From Rhizobium mongolense USDA 1844 (lineage in GTDB: Bacteria; Pseudomonadota; Alphaproteobacteria; Rhizobiales; Rhizobiaceae), in assembly GCF_000419765.1 (NCBI RefSeq), contig NZ_ATTQ01000003.1, forward strand, positions 310,001-374,000: 64,000 bases of DNA, written 5' to 3'. A model generated the notes under the pieces. The model had not been told where the DNA came from. It saw nothing but the letters and a program-made list of their open reading frames with translations, and did not search any database. Positions 8,687 through 16,732 of this stretch are shown in pieces. Every line of letters begins with the position of its first letter. The first letter of the stretch is position 1. Both the position numbers and the translations under genes were made by a program.

Positions 8687-8724
8687 CGAAAGAAATCGAA
8701 ATATTGAATATTCGTTTGCTTTCG
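8687..8724. promoter_or_regulatory. 38-bp imperfect palindrome, probable DeoR operator
   Basis: The left arm runs CGAAAGAAATCGAAA and the right arm TTCGTTTGCTTTCG, around the AT-rich centre TATTGAATA. The two strands match at most positions over 38 bases. Each arm holds two CGAAA/TTTCG units about 10 bases apart, on the same face of the helix. It lies 49 bases before the aldolase ATG in the divergent promoter region. This is the expected form of a multi-subunit DeoR/GlpR operator. Confidence 0.6.
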
Positions 8725-8772
8725 AGTTAGGGTCTCCCCGCGAAATCGAACCTTATAAAGGACAGCATTGAA

Positions 8773-9573
8773 ATGGGCCTCGGAACCAAAATTCGCCTGT
8801 CACGGCTGTTTTCTCATCCGTCGGGGCATTTATTCGGTGGCGCCGTCGACCACTTCGTTGGCTATGGCAACGTCCGCGAGGGCGGTCTTGCGGATCTGCC
8901 GGGCGCCCTGAAACGCGTGATGGCCGGAGAGCCGGACTATATCAGCATTCAGCCGGGGGCGGCGCGTCACTTGTGGCCGGCCTATGCCGGCAAGGCGGCG
9001 CTGGTTATTCAAGCCGGCTGCTTTACGCCGGACGATCGAATCCGTCAGTTGATTGCGACCCCTGAAGATGCGGTGCGCTACGGAGCCGATGCTCTGGCCG
9101 TTGCCATTCCGGTGCGCGGCAATACCGAAGGCGAATACATTCGCTGGCTCACCGATACCGTCAACGCCGCTGCTCGTTTTGAAATGCCGGTCGTTGCGCA
9201 TGTCTATCCCCGCGATTATTCAGACGGCGGCAAGATCGTATTCACCCCCGACGAAATCGCCTATGCCGTGCGGATCGGGTTTGAGACCGGCGTCGACGTG
9301 ATCAAGGTCGGATACACCGGAGACTTCGCTTCATTCCAAGAGACTGTCGCCACTTGCCCGGTGCCCATCGTTATCGCCGGCGGTCCGAAGGCGGATAATC
9401 TGCTAGGAGCCTTGACACAGACCTCCGATGCCTTGCGCGCGGGGGCAAAGGGTGCCGTGGTGGGGCGAAACCTTTGGGGGCACGGCGACACGACGATGGC
9501 GGCGCGCGCCTTCAAGCTGGTCATTCACGGTGGTATGGCGCCGCAAGAGGCGCTCGCGGCCGCGGGCGGTTGA
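8773..9573 (+). CDS. Class I aldolase, DhnA/LsrF type
   Basis: A 266-residue Schiff-base TIM-barrel aldolase of the DeoC/FbaB/LacD (DhnA) family. The probable Schiff-base lysine is Lys178 in GVDVIKVGYTGD. The phosphate-binding end of the barrel is seen in VPIVIAGGPKA and GAVVGRNLWGHGD. It is directly followed by a PfkB kinase and a CUT1 importer, so it likely cleaves the phosphorylated sugar into two trioses. The specific sugar is not evident. It has little resemblance to the YihT sulfofructose-phosphate aldolase beyond the fold. Confidence 0.82.
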   Translation: MGLGTKIRLSRLFSHPSGHLFGGAVDHFVGYGNVREGGLADLPGALKRVMAGEPDYISIQPGAARHLWPAYAGKAALVIQAGCFTPDDRIRQLIATPEDAVRYGADALAVAIPVRGNTEGEYIRWLTDTVNAAARFEMPVVAHVYPRDYSDGGKIVFTPDEIAYAVRIGFETGVDVIKVGYTGDFASFQETVATCPVPIVIAGGPKADNLLGALTQTSDALRAGAKGAVVGRNLWGHGDTTMAARAFKLVIHGGMAPQEALAAAGG

Positions 9574-9574
9574 G

Positions 9575-10513
9575 GTGACACGCAACCTTCAGGTTCTGGG
9601 CTTTGGGGCCATGGCGATCGACGATATCATCTATGTCGACCGACCGCTGAGCGCCGGCAAAGGGAAGGTGATTAATCGCACTCAGGACCACGGCGGCAAT
9701 GTAGCGACGGCCCTTGTTGCGGTCGCAAAGCTGGGAGGGAGGGCCGGTTTCATCGGCTGGTTGAGTGATCAGCCCCTCGCCGATGTCAGCGCCCGCGAGC
9801 TTGAGCGGCACGGAGTCGATATATCCTTTGCGCCGCGTCGCCCAGATGCCAGGCCCATACGTTCGGTGATCACGGTCGGACCTGAAGGCGACAGGTTTAT
9901 CGCCTATGACGATGATGTGCCGCACGGAACCTCCGAGGCGCTGACCGATAGCACCCTTGCGCAAGCCGAGGTGCTGTTGATCGACGGCTATGCCGTCAAC
10001 GCCGACATGGTTGTTGCGCGCGCCCGCAAGCTGGGCTTGGCGGTGGTGGCAGACATTGAATGGGCGATCGGGCCTGCGACCGCACGATTGATGAGCTTAT
10101 CCAATCACCTGGTATTGCCATTGAAATTTGCGCAGACTTATTCTTGCGAAACCGACCCAACGTTGATCCTGCGCAAGCTGTGGTCTGATGACCGGACCGC
10201 AGTCGTTCTGACCGACGGCGAACGAGGATCTTATATCAAGCAGACCGGAGATGCCGTTTTGTGGCATGTTCCGGCCTATAAGGTCAAAGCAGTCGACACC
10301 ACCGGCGCCGGAGATTGCTTTCACGGCGCCTATGCCTTTGCTCTTACACAGGGAAAGCAGCCTGTCGCCTGCGCCGTTTTTGCAACTGCCGCTGCGGCGA
10401 TTTCCGTGACCGGCCCTGGTGGCCGTATGGCTCTGCCCGATCAAAGCGCCTGTCTCGCGTGGATGGCGAAGGATAATGCGCCCGTGCCCAGACCGATTGC
10501 GCCGCCAGACTGA
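9575..10513 (+). CDS. PfkB family carbohydrate kinase
   Basis: A 312-residue ribokinase-like sugar kinase. The N-terminal substrate motif is DHGGNVATALVAVAKLGG and the C-terminal ATP/anion-hole motif is DTTGAGDCFHGAYAF near residue 241, where the Asp is the catalytic base. I start it at a GTG (9575), one base after the stop of the aldolase. The open frame continues upstream, but that part only shadows the aldolase. In the pathway it would phosphorylate the imported sugar before aldol cleavage. It has no close cue to 2-keto-3-deoxygluconate or fructose kinases, so specificity stays open. Confidence 0.85.
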   Translation: MTRNLQVLGFGAMAIDDIIYVDRPLSAGKGKVINRTQDHGGNVATALVAVAKLGGRAGFIGWLSDQPLADVSARELERHGVDISFAPRRPDARPIRSVITVGPEGDRFIAYDDDVPHGTSEALTDSTLAQAEVLLIDGYAVNADMVVARARKLGLAVVADIEWAIGPATARLMSLSNHLVLPLKFAQTYSCETDPTLILRKLWSDDRTAVVLTDGERGSYIKQTGDAVLWHVPAYKVKAVDTTGAGDCFHGAYAFALTQGKQPVACAVFATAAAAISVTGPGGRMALPDQSACLAWMAKDNAPVPRPIAPPD

Positions 10514-10641
10514 GAGTTCACTACACTGGTGCCCTGGAGATCGGAATAGCGCTGCGCAGATGACGGTTCGGTTCGATCTGCAGTCGCGCCGGGAGGGCTG
10601 TCCGGAGGATTGGATGGCGGTGATAGTAGGGAGGGAGTGCC

Positions 10642-11787
10642 GTGGCTGTTGTTGTACTGGACAAGATTTGCAAGACCTTCGGAACGAAATTCCACGCAAT
10701 CAAGGATCTTAGCCTGACGATAAATGATGGCGAGTTCCTTATCCTCGTGGGCCCTTCGGGATGTGGAAAATCGACGGCGTTGCGCATGATCGCGGGTCTG
10801 GAGGAGATCAGCAGCGGAACCCTGAGCATCGGTGGGGAGAATGTCGAGGATCTCGCGCCAAAGGACCGGGATATAGCGATGGTCTTCCAGAACTATGCCC
10901 TGTATCCGCATATGACAGTGTTCGACAACATTGCCTTCTCGATGAAGCTTGCGGGGAAAAGCAAGGAGGAGCGCACGAAGCGGGTCCATGAAATAGCAAA
11001 GACGCTCCAGTTGCATACGCTGCTCGACAGCAAACCGGCGGCGCTGTCGGGCGGCCAACGCCAGCGGGTCGCCATGGGACGCGCAATGGTGCGGGAACCG
11101 GCGGCTTTTCTCATGGACGAGCCCCTGTCAAACCTCGACGCCAAGCTGCGCGTGCAAATGCGGGCCGAAATCGTCAGCCTGCAAAGACAGCTGGGCGTCA
11201 CGACAATCTATGTAACGCACGATCAGACCGAAGCCTTGACCATGGGCGACCGGGTTGCGGTCTTGAAGGGCGGCGTCCTTCAGCAGGTCGACACGCCAAA
11301 GACATTGTATAGTCGGCCAGTCAACGCCTTCGTCGCGGGTTTCATCGGCTCACCGTCCATGAACCTGTTCGAAGGCCGTTTGCAGAACGGCAGGATCAAT
11401 CTGCCCACCTTTTCGATACCTTTGTCGACGACCGCGTTCGAGCGCTCTCCCGGTCTGGCGACGTTCGAGGGCAAGACGATCATCTTCGGCATCCGCCCGG
11501 AAGACCTTTACGACAGCAGCCTGGAATCCGGATCGCGCTACGCGACGATCCCGGCCGCTGTAAGATCGATTGAGGAATTGGGCTCCGAACTGATTGTTCA
11601 TTTGAATATCGAAGCGGTGCGTATCGACTCCGGCGACCCCGATGCCGTCGAGGACTTAAGCGGTGCGGCAAACGCCGTAGCGAAATTCGAAGCCGTCAGC
11701 TCGGTCAAGCCGGGCGCAATGATTGATCTGGCGATCGATGCGGCGAAGTTACACTTCTTCGACCCACAAACGCATTTGGCAATCTAG
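10642..11787 (+). CDS. ABC transporter ATP-binding protein, UgpC/MalK type
   Basis: A 381-residue ATPase for a CUT1 sugar importer. It has Walker A GPSGCGKST, the signature LSGGQRQRVAMGRAMVREP, Walker B AFLMDEPLSNLD and the H-loop THD. A C-terminal TOBE regulatory domain follows (FGIRPEDLYD). Translation starts at GTG 10642 behind GGGAGGGAG. It follows the kinase after 128 bases and precedes the binding protein by 627 bases, so the importer is split by a long spacer that may hold its own promoter. Confidence 0.92.
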   Translation: MAVVVLDKICKTFGTKFHAIKDLSLTINDGEFLILVGPSGCGKSTALRMIAGLEEISSGTLSIGGENVEDLAPKDRDIAMVFQNYALYPHMTVFDNIAFSMKLAGKSKEERTKRVHEIAKTLQLHTLLDSKPAALSGGQRQRVAMGRAMVREPAAFLMDEPLSNLDAKLRVQMRAEIVSLQRQLGVTTIYVTHDQTEALTMGDRVAVLKGGVLQQVDTPKTLYSRPVNAFVAGFIGSPSMNLFEGRLQNGRINLPTFSIPLSTTAFERSPGLATFEGKTIIFGIRPEDLYDSSLESGSRYATIPAAVRSIEELGSELIVHLNIEAVRIDSGDPDAVEDLSGAANAVAKFEAVSSVKPGAMIDLAIDAAKLHFFDPQTHLAI

Positions 11788-11870
11788 CATGATCCGCGAT
11801 AGCGGGCATGGTTAGTGGGCAGCCGCAAGAACGCACGCTTGCTTTGTTGCTCGCAACTGTTGCCACCAAG

Positions 11871-11926
11871 CTCTTCGCTCTTCGCTCTTCGCTCTTCGCT
11901 CTTCGCTCTTCGCTCTTTGCTCTTCG
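11871..11926. repeat. Heptanucleotide tandem repeat (CTCTTCG)x8
   Basis: Eight contiguous CTCTTCG units are present, seven exact and one (11913-11919) reading CTCTTTG. The array lies in the spacer between the importer ATPase and the binding-protein gene. It is not in a supported reading frame. Such arrays change copy number by slippage. Confidence 0.9.
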
Positions 11927-12139
11927 CTGAGCGGCTTGGCGTGTCCCGTATCAAGAGCCCAAGATCTCACGCCGTCTTGGAAGCCGGTGACTTACAGCCG
12001 GACGTTGGGTCCTTTTCTGCTGCTCGATGGCCCAACCCGAGCGCAGCTGATCACCATCAGCCGGTCGAAGGGCATTTTTTGCGATGTCGATGGCGCGTAG
12101 GTTCCCCCGCTGAACTCCGCTTTTCTTCGATCAACGAGC

Positions 12140-12189
12140 CTTTCATTTGTTTTCCTTTGGGCGAGGTGGCTTTCATTTGTTTACGAAAG
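12140..12189. promoter_or_regulatory. Paired CTTTCATTTGTTT repeats, possible second DeoR site
   Basis: CTTTCATTTGTTT occurs at 12140-12152 and again at 12170-12182, 30 bases (three helical turns) apart. The second copy runs into ACGAAAG, giving CTTTC-N10-GAAAG. The units resemble the TTTGCTTTCG arm of the 8687 dyad, so the same DeoR protein may act here ahead of the binding-protein gene. Confidence 0.4.
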
Positions 12190-12414
12190 TAAAGAAAAAA
12201 TGCGACACGAGGAAGGTGCAGGTTAGAAAAAATCGTCTCGGGTTTCACGGGTAAAGCCTATATTGTTCAATGGCTTGATGGCTGTTTGTTCCGTCCTGTG
12301 GCCTGCAGGCTTTCTCCGATCGCAGTTCTTCATTGACAGGTAGACCCCGAAAGGAACCTACTTCGGTCTCGATCGGGAGGATCGAGCAAAATATCGTTTC
12401 TATGGGAGGGAAAC

Positions 12415-13668
12415 ATGAACGTCAGAAGATATATCATGGCGGCTCAGTCCGCTGTGGCGGTCTGGGCCCTATGCGCCACCTGCGCCTTTGCTCAGACCAA
12501 TCTTGAGTTCATTCAATGGTGGGAGCCCGAAATGCCCGCCGGTGCTCTGCGCAGTATCATGGACGATTTCGAGGCCGCAAACCCCGGCATCAAAGTGACG
12601 CTCGTCAGCGGCCCCTATTCCGCCACCCATGATCAGATCGTCGTTGGTGCCGCGTCGGGGACACTCAGCGATGTCGTTGGCCTCGACGGAGCATGGGTCA
12701 ACGGCTTGGCAAAGCAGGGCGCAATCGCTTCGATGGATAGCCTGATGGCTGACGCCAAATATGATCAGACCCAGATCGCCGACATTATCAAGGTCAACGG
12801 GCAAAGCGTCATGTTCCCGCTTGCCTCGTTCGTCTATCCGGTCTTCGTCAATCTCGATCTGGCAAAGGCCGCCGGCATCGACAAGACGCCGACGAACCGG
12901 ACAGAATTCGCCGATGCCGCGAAGAAGATGACCAATGCGGACAAGAACCAATACGGTTGGGTGCTACCGCTTTCGTTGCAGAATCCCGGCGGCATCCAGA
13001 ATGACGTGATGTCCTGGGTCTGGGCATCCGGAGCATCCATGCTGAAGGATGGCAAGCCCGACCTCGAAAACGCCTCCGTGGTCGGGACACTTGAATATAT
13101 CAAGTCGCTGCAGGACGCCGGCGTCATCGCGCCTGGCATTTTTGCCAAGAAGGAACAGGACAAGGTCGAAGAGTTCGTCAATGGCCGAGTGGGTATGATG
13201 ATCGATTCACTCGCTCACATCAATCTCATCCGCCAGCGGAACCCCAATCTCAAGTTCGGTATCTCCGCCCTTCCAGCTGTCGACGGCTATACCGGCAAAC
13301 GCGGGCTGCCCTATGCCTCCTGGGGTATCGGCATCAGCGACAAAAGCGAACACAAGGCAGAAGCCTGGAAGCTCGTTGAATATTTGATGAGCCCCGAAGT
13401 GAACAGCCGCCTCGTGTCGGTCGCCAATGCCTTCCCGGGCAATATCCACGCCAAACCCGATTTCTCGAAAGCGGACCCGCTATTTGAAGAGGCCTTCAAG
13501 ATATTTCAAAGTGGGAAGCTGGCCAACGAATTCGTCGGCCTGCCGGTGGCCGAAGATCTCATGCGGCAGATGAACGTTGAAGTTCAAAAAATGTTCGACG
13601 GTCAGCAAACCGCGAAGGAGGCGGCCGCCAACACACAAAAGCAGTGGTTGGTCGAGTTCGACAAGTAA
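12415..13668 (+). CDS. Extracellular sugar-binding protein (CUT1 importer)
   Basis: A 417-residue periplasmic binding protein. The Sec signal peptide has a hydrophobic core near residues 9-25 and a probable cleavage after CAFA (about residue 26). The mature part opens with the family pattern LEFIQWWEPEMPAGALRSI. GGGAGGGAA precedes the ATG. Two permease genes follow, and the ATPase at 10642 completes the importer. The ligand is probably a mono- or oligosaccharide whose phosphate is cleaved by the aldolase of the same locus. Confidence 0.92.
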   Translation: MNVRRYIMAAQSAVAVWALCATCAFAQTNLEFIQWWEPEMPAGALRSIMDDFEAANPGIKVTLVSGPYSATHDQIVVGAASGTLSDVVGLDGAWVNGLAKQGAIASMDSLMADAKYDQTQIADIIKVNGQSVMFPLASFVYPVFVNLDLAKAAGIDKTPTNRTEFADAAKKMTNADKNQYGWVLPLSLQNPGGIQNDVMSWVWASGASMLKDGKPDLENASVVGTLEYIKSLQDAGVIAPGIFAKKEQDKVEEFVNGRVGMMIDSLAHINLIRQRNPNLKFGISALPAVDGYTGKRGLPYASWGIGISDKSEHKAEAWKLVEYLMSPEVNSRLVSVANAFPGNIHAKPDFSKADPLFEEAFKIFQSGKLANEFVGLPVAEDLMRQMNVEVQKMFDGQQTAKEAAANTQKQWLVEFDK

Positions 13669-13768
13669 GGACGCCACCGACAATCATCGGCAGCGTGATA
13701 GAGTTCATCGCGCTGCCGCTGCATCAGGACGAATTGATGCGTTTCACGATAGGCGGAAATCACATCTC

Positions 13769-14707
13769 ATGAGCCTCGCCACAGAAACTATGATCCGGAC
13801 GCAAGCAAAAACGCGCAAGCGTGGCATGCTGTCTTACAAAACGAGAAAGAGGCTTGTTCCCTTCTTCTATGTTGCTCCGGCGACGTTTCTATTCTGCCTT
13901 CTGATGCTGTTTCCCATGATCACCGTCCTGCGCTATTCGCTGATGGACGGCGCGATCACGAAAAAGGACGCGGCTTTCGTCGGATTGCAGAACTATGTGA
14001 CGATCTTCAAAGACCCGGTTTTCTGGCAGTCGGTCGGGCAGACACTCTACTTCACCGTGATGAGCGTCATCTTCCATCTTCTGATCGGTCTGGCCTTCGC
14101 CCTTTTGCTGAACAGCCAGCGTGTCGATCCGTTGATCAGAAGCATCCTGCGGGTTCTCTACATTATGCCGTGGCTCTTCACTGCAGTGATCATCGCCATC
14201 ATCTGGCGGTTGCTGCTGGATCCCAATGGGGTGATCAACAGCATCTTGATGACGCTCAATATCATTAACTTCAAGGTCGAGTGGTTCTCTTCGACGAAAA
14301 CCGCGCTGCACGCCTTGACCTTCGCGAATATCTGGGCGGGATACCCACTCTATATGGTGAGCCTTCTCGCTGGTCTTCAGGGCATCCCCAAGGATCTCTA
14401 CGAGGCCGCCGGCATTGATGGCGCTAACGAGTTCCAGAAATTCCGCTACATCACGATCCCGCAACTGATGCCGATTATCATCAGCATTGCCTTGCTGGAC
14501 TTCATCTGGACAATGCAGGTCTTTCCCCTCGTGTGGATGACGACGGGAGGCGGTCCGATCTACGCGACCGAGGTGCTTAGCACCTACACCTACAAACTTG
14601 CTTTTTCGAGTTACGAATTCTCCCGTGCGTCGGCGAGCGCAATCTTCATTCTGATCATCTCGATGGGCGCCACATACTTCTACATCAAACATCAGAAGGC
14701 CAGGTGA
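13769..14707 (+). CDS. Sugar ABC transporter permease, MalF type
   Basis: A 312-residue inner-membrane permease with six predicted helices. The first is near residues 30-50 (VPFFYVAPATFLFCLLMLF). The cytosolic EAA loop reads EAAGIDGANEFQKFRYITIP. I start it at 13769 because the Met there opens the conserved basic N-terminus; the open frame further upstream overlaps the binding protein. The stop is 4 bases before the ribosome-binding region of the partner permease. Confidence 0.9.
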   Translation: MSLATETMIRTQAKTRKRGMLSYKTRKRLVPFFYVAPATFLFCLLMLFPMITVLRYSLMDGAITKKDAAFVGLQNYVTIFKDPVFWQSVGQTLYFTVMSVIFHLLIGLAFALLLNSQRVDPLIRSILRVLYIMPWLFTAVIIAIIWRLLLDPNGVINSILMTLNIINFKVEWFSSTKTALHALTFANIWAGYPLYMVSLLAGLQGIPKDLYEAAGIDGANEFQKFRYITIPQLMPIIISIALLDFIWTMQVFPLVWMTTGGGPIYATEVLSTYTYKLAFSSYEFSRASASAIFILIISMGATYFYIKHQKAR

Positions 14708-14713
14708 CCGGCA

Positions 14714-15559
14714 ATGGCAAAGCGTTCTCTCAGTCGCACCATACTTCCGACCCTACTGACATATCTCGGGCTCGCGGTTGGTCTGGTCTTCGCCGGCTTT
14801 CCGATCCTGTGGATGTTTTTCACTTCTTTGAAATCAAACACCGAGATCTTTGCCCTGCCGCCGCGGCTGCTGCCCGACCATTTCACGAACGTCGCCTACC
14901 TCTCGATCTTCAACGACCCAACGAAGATTCGTTTCTTCTTCAACAGCTATCTCGTCGCAGGAGTGGTAACACTTCTGACGTTGCTGATCGCCATTCTGAC
15001 GGCCTATGGCTTCAGCCGGTATTCATTTCGGTTCAAGAACACGCTGAACGTGTTCATCATCAGTACGCAGACCGTTCCGCCGATCACGCTTTTGATCCCG
15101 TATTTCGGGATGGTTGTCGCCTTCGGCATTTTTAACACCTATTTTGCGCTGATTTTGACGTATATGGTCTTCACCCTGCCTTATGCGATCCTTCTGATGA
15201 CTGGCTACTTCAATACCCTACCAAGGGAGCTTGACGAGGCGGTACTCGTCGATGGCGGATCAAGTTGGACGGCGCTGTGGCGTGTGATCATCCCACTGTC
15301 AGTGCCTGGCATCGTCGCGACCGCAGTCTATACGTTTCTGCTGGCATGGAACGAATTCCTCTTTGCTCTGACTTTGACGAAGTCGATGGATATGCGGACT
15401 GTTCCCATTGGGATCGAGTTGCTTATGGGCCAACATGCCTTCGAATGGAACGAGATGATGGCGATGAGCGTGCTAGGATCGCTCCCGCTTTTGGTCCTGT
15501 ATCTGATTGCCCAGCGCTACTTCCTTGCGGGCATGGCTGCCGGGTCGGTAAAGAGCTGA
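14714..15559 (+). CDS. Sugar ABC transporter permease, MalG type
   Basis: A 281-residue inner-membrane permease that pairs with the product at 13769. The EAA motif DEAVLVDGGSSWTALWRVIIP lies in the last third, and it ends with the typical QRYFLAGMAAGSVK. It follows its partner by 6 bases. It is the last gene of the 8773-15559 unit; no clear rho-independent terminator follows. Confidence 0.92.
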   Translation: MAKRSLSRTILPTLLTYLGLAVGLVFAGFPILWMFFTSLKSNTEIFALPPRLLPDHFTNVAYLSIFNDPTKIRFFFNSYLVAGVVTLLTLLIAILTAYGFSRYSFRFKNTLNVFIISTQTVPPITLLIPYFGMVVAFGIFNTYFALILTYMVFTLPYAILLMTGYFNTLPRELDEAVLVDGGSSWTALWRVIIPLSVPGIVATAVYTFLLAWNEFLFALTLTKSMDMRTVPIGIELLMGQHAFEWNEMMAMSVLGSLPLLVLYLIAQRYFLAGMAAGSVKS

Positions 15560-16007
15560 GGCGGTGCGCAACCGGGCGGGAGCAATGCTTCACTGTTGTG
15601 TGAATCGGCATGGGGTCCCGTCACCGGTTCGAATATGAAACAATCGGTTTTTCTGAGGTGACGGGATCATTGCACGACCCTACAACTACCTTGACGGCAT
15701 GATTCCCAGGCGGATGATGGCTCGGTCTGAGTGCGGTGTCGACGGGCCGGTGGTAGCGCTGCCCGAAAAAATCTCGCCGCCGTAAACATCGTCAATCAAA
15801 CCGAGTGGGCAGCCCGAGCTGCCTCACATTCGCGTGTTGTTTTAATCTCCCTGGGACGCTCGCGGATGTCAGCGTGTTGAGTTCCGCTGTGATCTGAAAC
15901 GCCTTTCCGTTCCGAACTAATTATGGGGCACCGCTAATGGTAGGCGGGGCGAGCGAGACTGACTTAGTTGGAATAATTACGCAGCGTTTTAAAAACCAAC
16001 ATTCCCG
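15560..16007. other. Intergenic region with one inverted repeat
   Basis: This stretch between the permease and the TetR gene has no supported gene. It contains an inverted repeat at 15616-15666. On the minus strand there is an open stretch of about 45 codons ending at a TAG (15686-15688), with LIDDVYGGEIFSGSATTG, which I cannot assign; it may be a fragment. Confidence 0.4.
15616..15666. repeat. Perfect 10-bp inverted repeat, 31-nt loop
   Basis: TCCCGTCACC (15616-15625) is matched by GGTGACGGGA (15657-15666). There is no U-run after the hairpin on either strand, so it is not a classic terminator. It could be an operator, an RNA hairpin or the ends of a small element. Confidence 0.6.
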
Positions 16008-16625
16008 TCAGGCCCATGGCGCCCGTCCTGCGACCGCCCCAGCCGCGATGGTCAGGACGAATTCATCGAGTTCGCGTTCTAGCCGATCAGACGGCAAGCC
16101 GACGAAACGCGCTTCCAGGCTGATGCTGATCACCCCATGCACCGCCCCGAACAACGTGCGAGCACGAATTGCTCTATCCTCTGTAGACATATCCGGTTGC
16201 AGTTCGGCGAGGGGCTCAGCGATCACATCCATCAGGAAAAGATGTTCATCGAGATGCCACTGGGGCGTTGGACTGCCTTCGGGCGGATAGTGATCGAACA
16301 GTGCTTTCCACAGGTTACGATGGGCAAGCGCAAACTTAAGATACCCCTGTGCCAAATTGCGCAGTCGATCGGTCGGGGTGCGGTTTTTGACTTCGGTAAG
16401 GGCTAACGATTCCTCCAGAGCTTTAAGCGTTGAGGAGTTGACCTGGATAATGAGCTCATTGAGGTCAGCGAAGACTGTATAAAGACCTCCCAACGCACAA
16501 CCGGCATCCTGCGTGACGTCGCGTGCACGCAAGTTTGCGAGCCCTTCGTTGGCTATCCTGTTGCGCGCAGCGTCGATTAACCGGGCCTTCAGGTCCTCGC
16601 GTTTTTCTTCTCTTCGACTGGCCAT
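16008..16625 (-). CDS. TetR family transcriptional regulator
   Basis: A 205-residue repressor. The N-terminal HTH comprises LIDAARNRIANEGLANLRARDVT and the recognition helix around GCALGGLYTVFADLNELI. A TetR C-terminal ligand domain follows, with a WxDHYPPEG-like loop. The ATG at 16625 begins the basic MASRREEKRED; the longer frame upstream would read through the operator. It is divergent from the PspA-YiaA-acyltransferase operon and almost certainly represses it through the three palindromes between them. The ligand is unknown; a fatty-acyl or lysophospholipid signal would fit the target genes. Confidence 0.9.
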   Translation of the reverse strand: MASRREEKREDLKARLIDAARNRIANEGLANLRARDVTQDAGCALGGLYTVFADLNELIIQVNSSTLKALEESLALTEVKNRTPTDRLRNLAQGYLKFALAHRNLWKALFDHYPPEGSPTPQWHLDEHLFLMDVIAEPLAELQPDMSTEDRAIRARTLFGAVHGVISISLEARFVGLPSDRLERELDEFVLTIAAGAVAGRAPWA

Positions 16626-16646
16626 TAACCACTCCAATTTGATTCG

Positions 16647-16715
16647 TGAACGTTGTTCAAAAAAGCTTGAACAATGTTCACGGTTGTGGCAAAACCACTT
16701 CGTGAACAACGTTCA
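16647..16715. promoter_or_regulatory. Three TGAAC-N3-GTTCA operators
   Basis: Perfect 13-bp palindromes lie at 16647-16659 (TGAACGTTGTTCA), 16668-16680 (TGAACAATGTTCA) and 16703-16715 (TGAACAACGTTCA). Their centres are 21 and 35 bases apart. They fill the gap between the divergent TetR and PspA-like genes. This is a strong candidate TetR binding array covering both promoters. Confidence 0.8.
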
Positions 16716-16732
16716 TAAATGGGAGACTCGAA

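Larger units (their letters stand above)
11788..12414. other. Long spacer inside the sugar operon
   Basis: These 627 bases contain no gene I can support. They hold the heptamer array (11871-11926), the CTTTCATTTG repeats (12140-12189) and a short plus-strand open frame of about 50 codons ending at a TAG near 12100, with LGPFLLLDGPTRAQLITIS. I cannot identify that frame; it may be a gene fragment. The spacer probably carries the promoter for the binding protein. Confidence 0.5.

Noticed and set aside
8773..10513. Sulfoquinovose pathway (aldolase plus PfkB kinase plus DeoR)
   Set aside because: The aldolase is DhnA-like rather than YihT-like, and no isomerase, glucosidase or sulfolactaldehyde enzyme is present.
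11871..11926. CRISPR array
   Set aside because: The units are 7 bases long with no spacers, and no cas gene is in the window.
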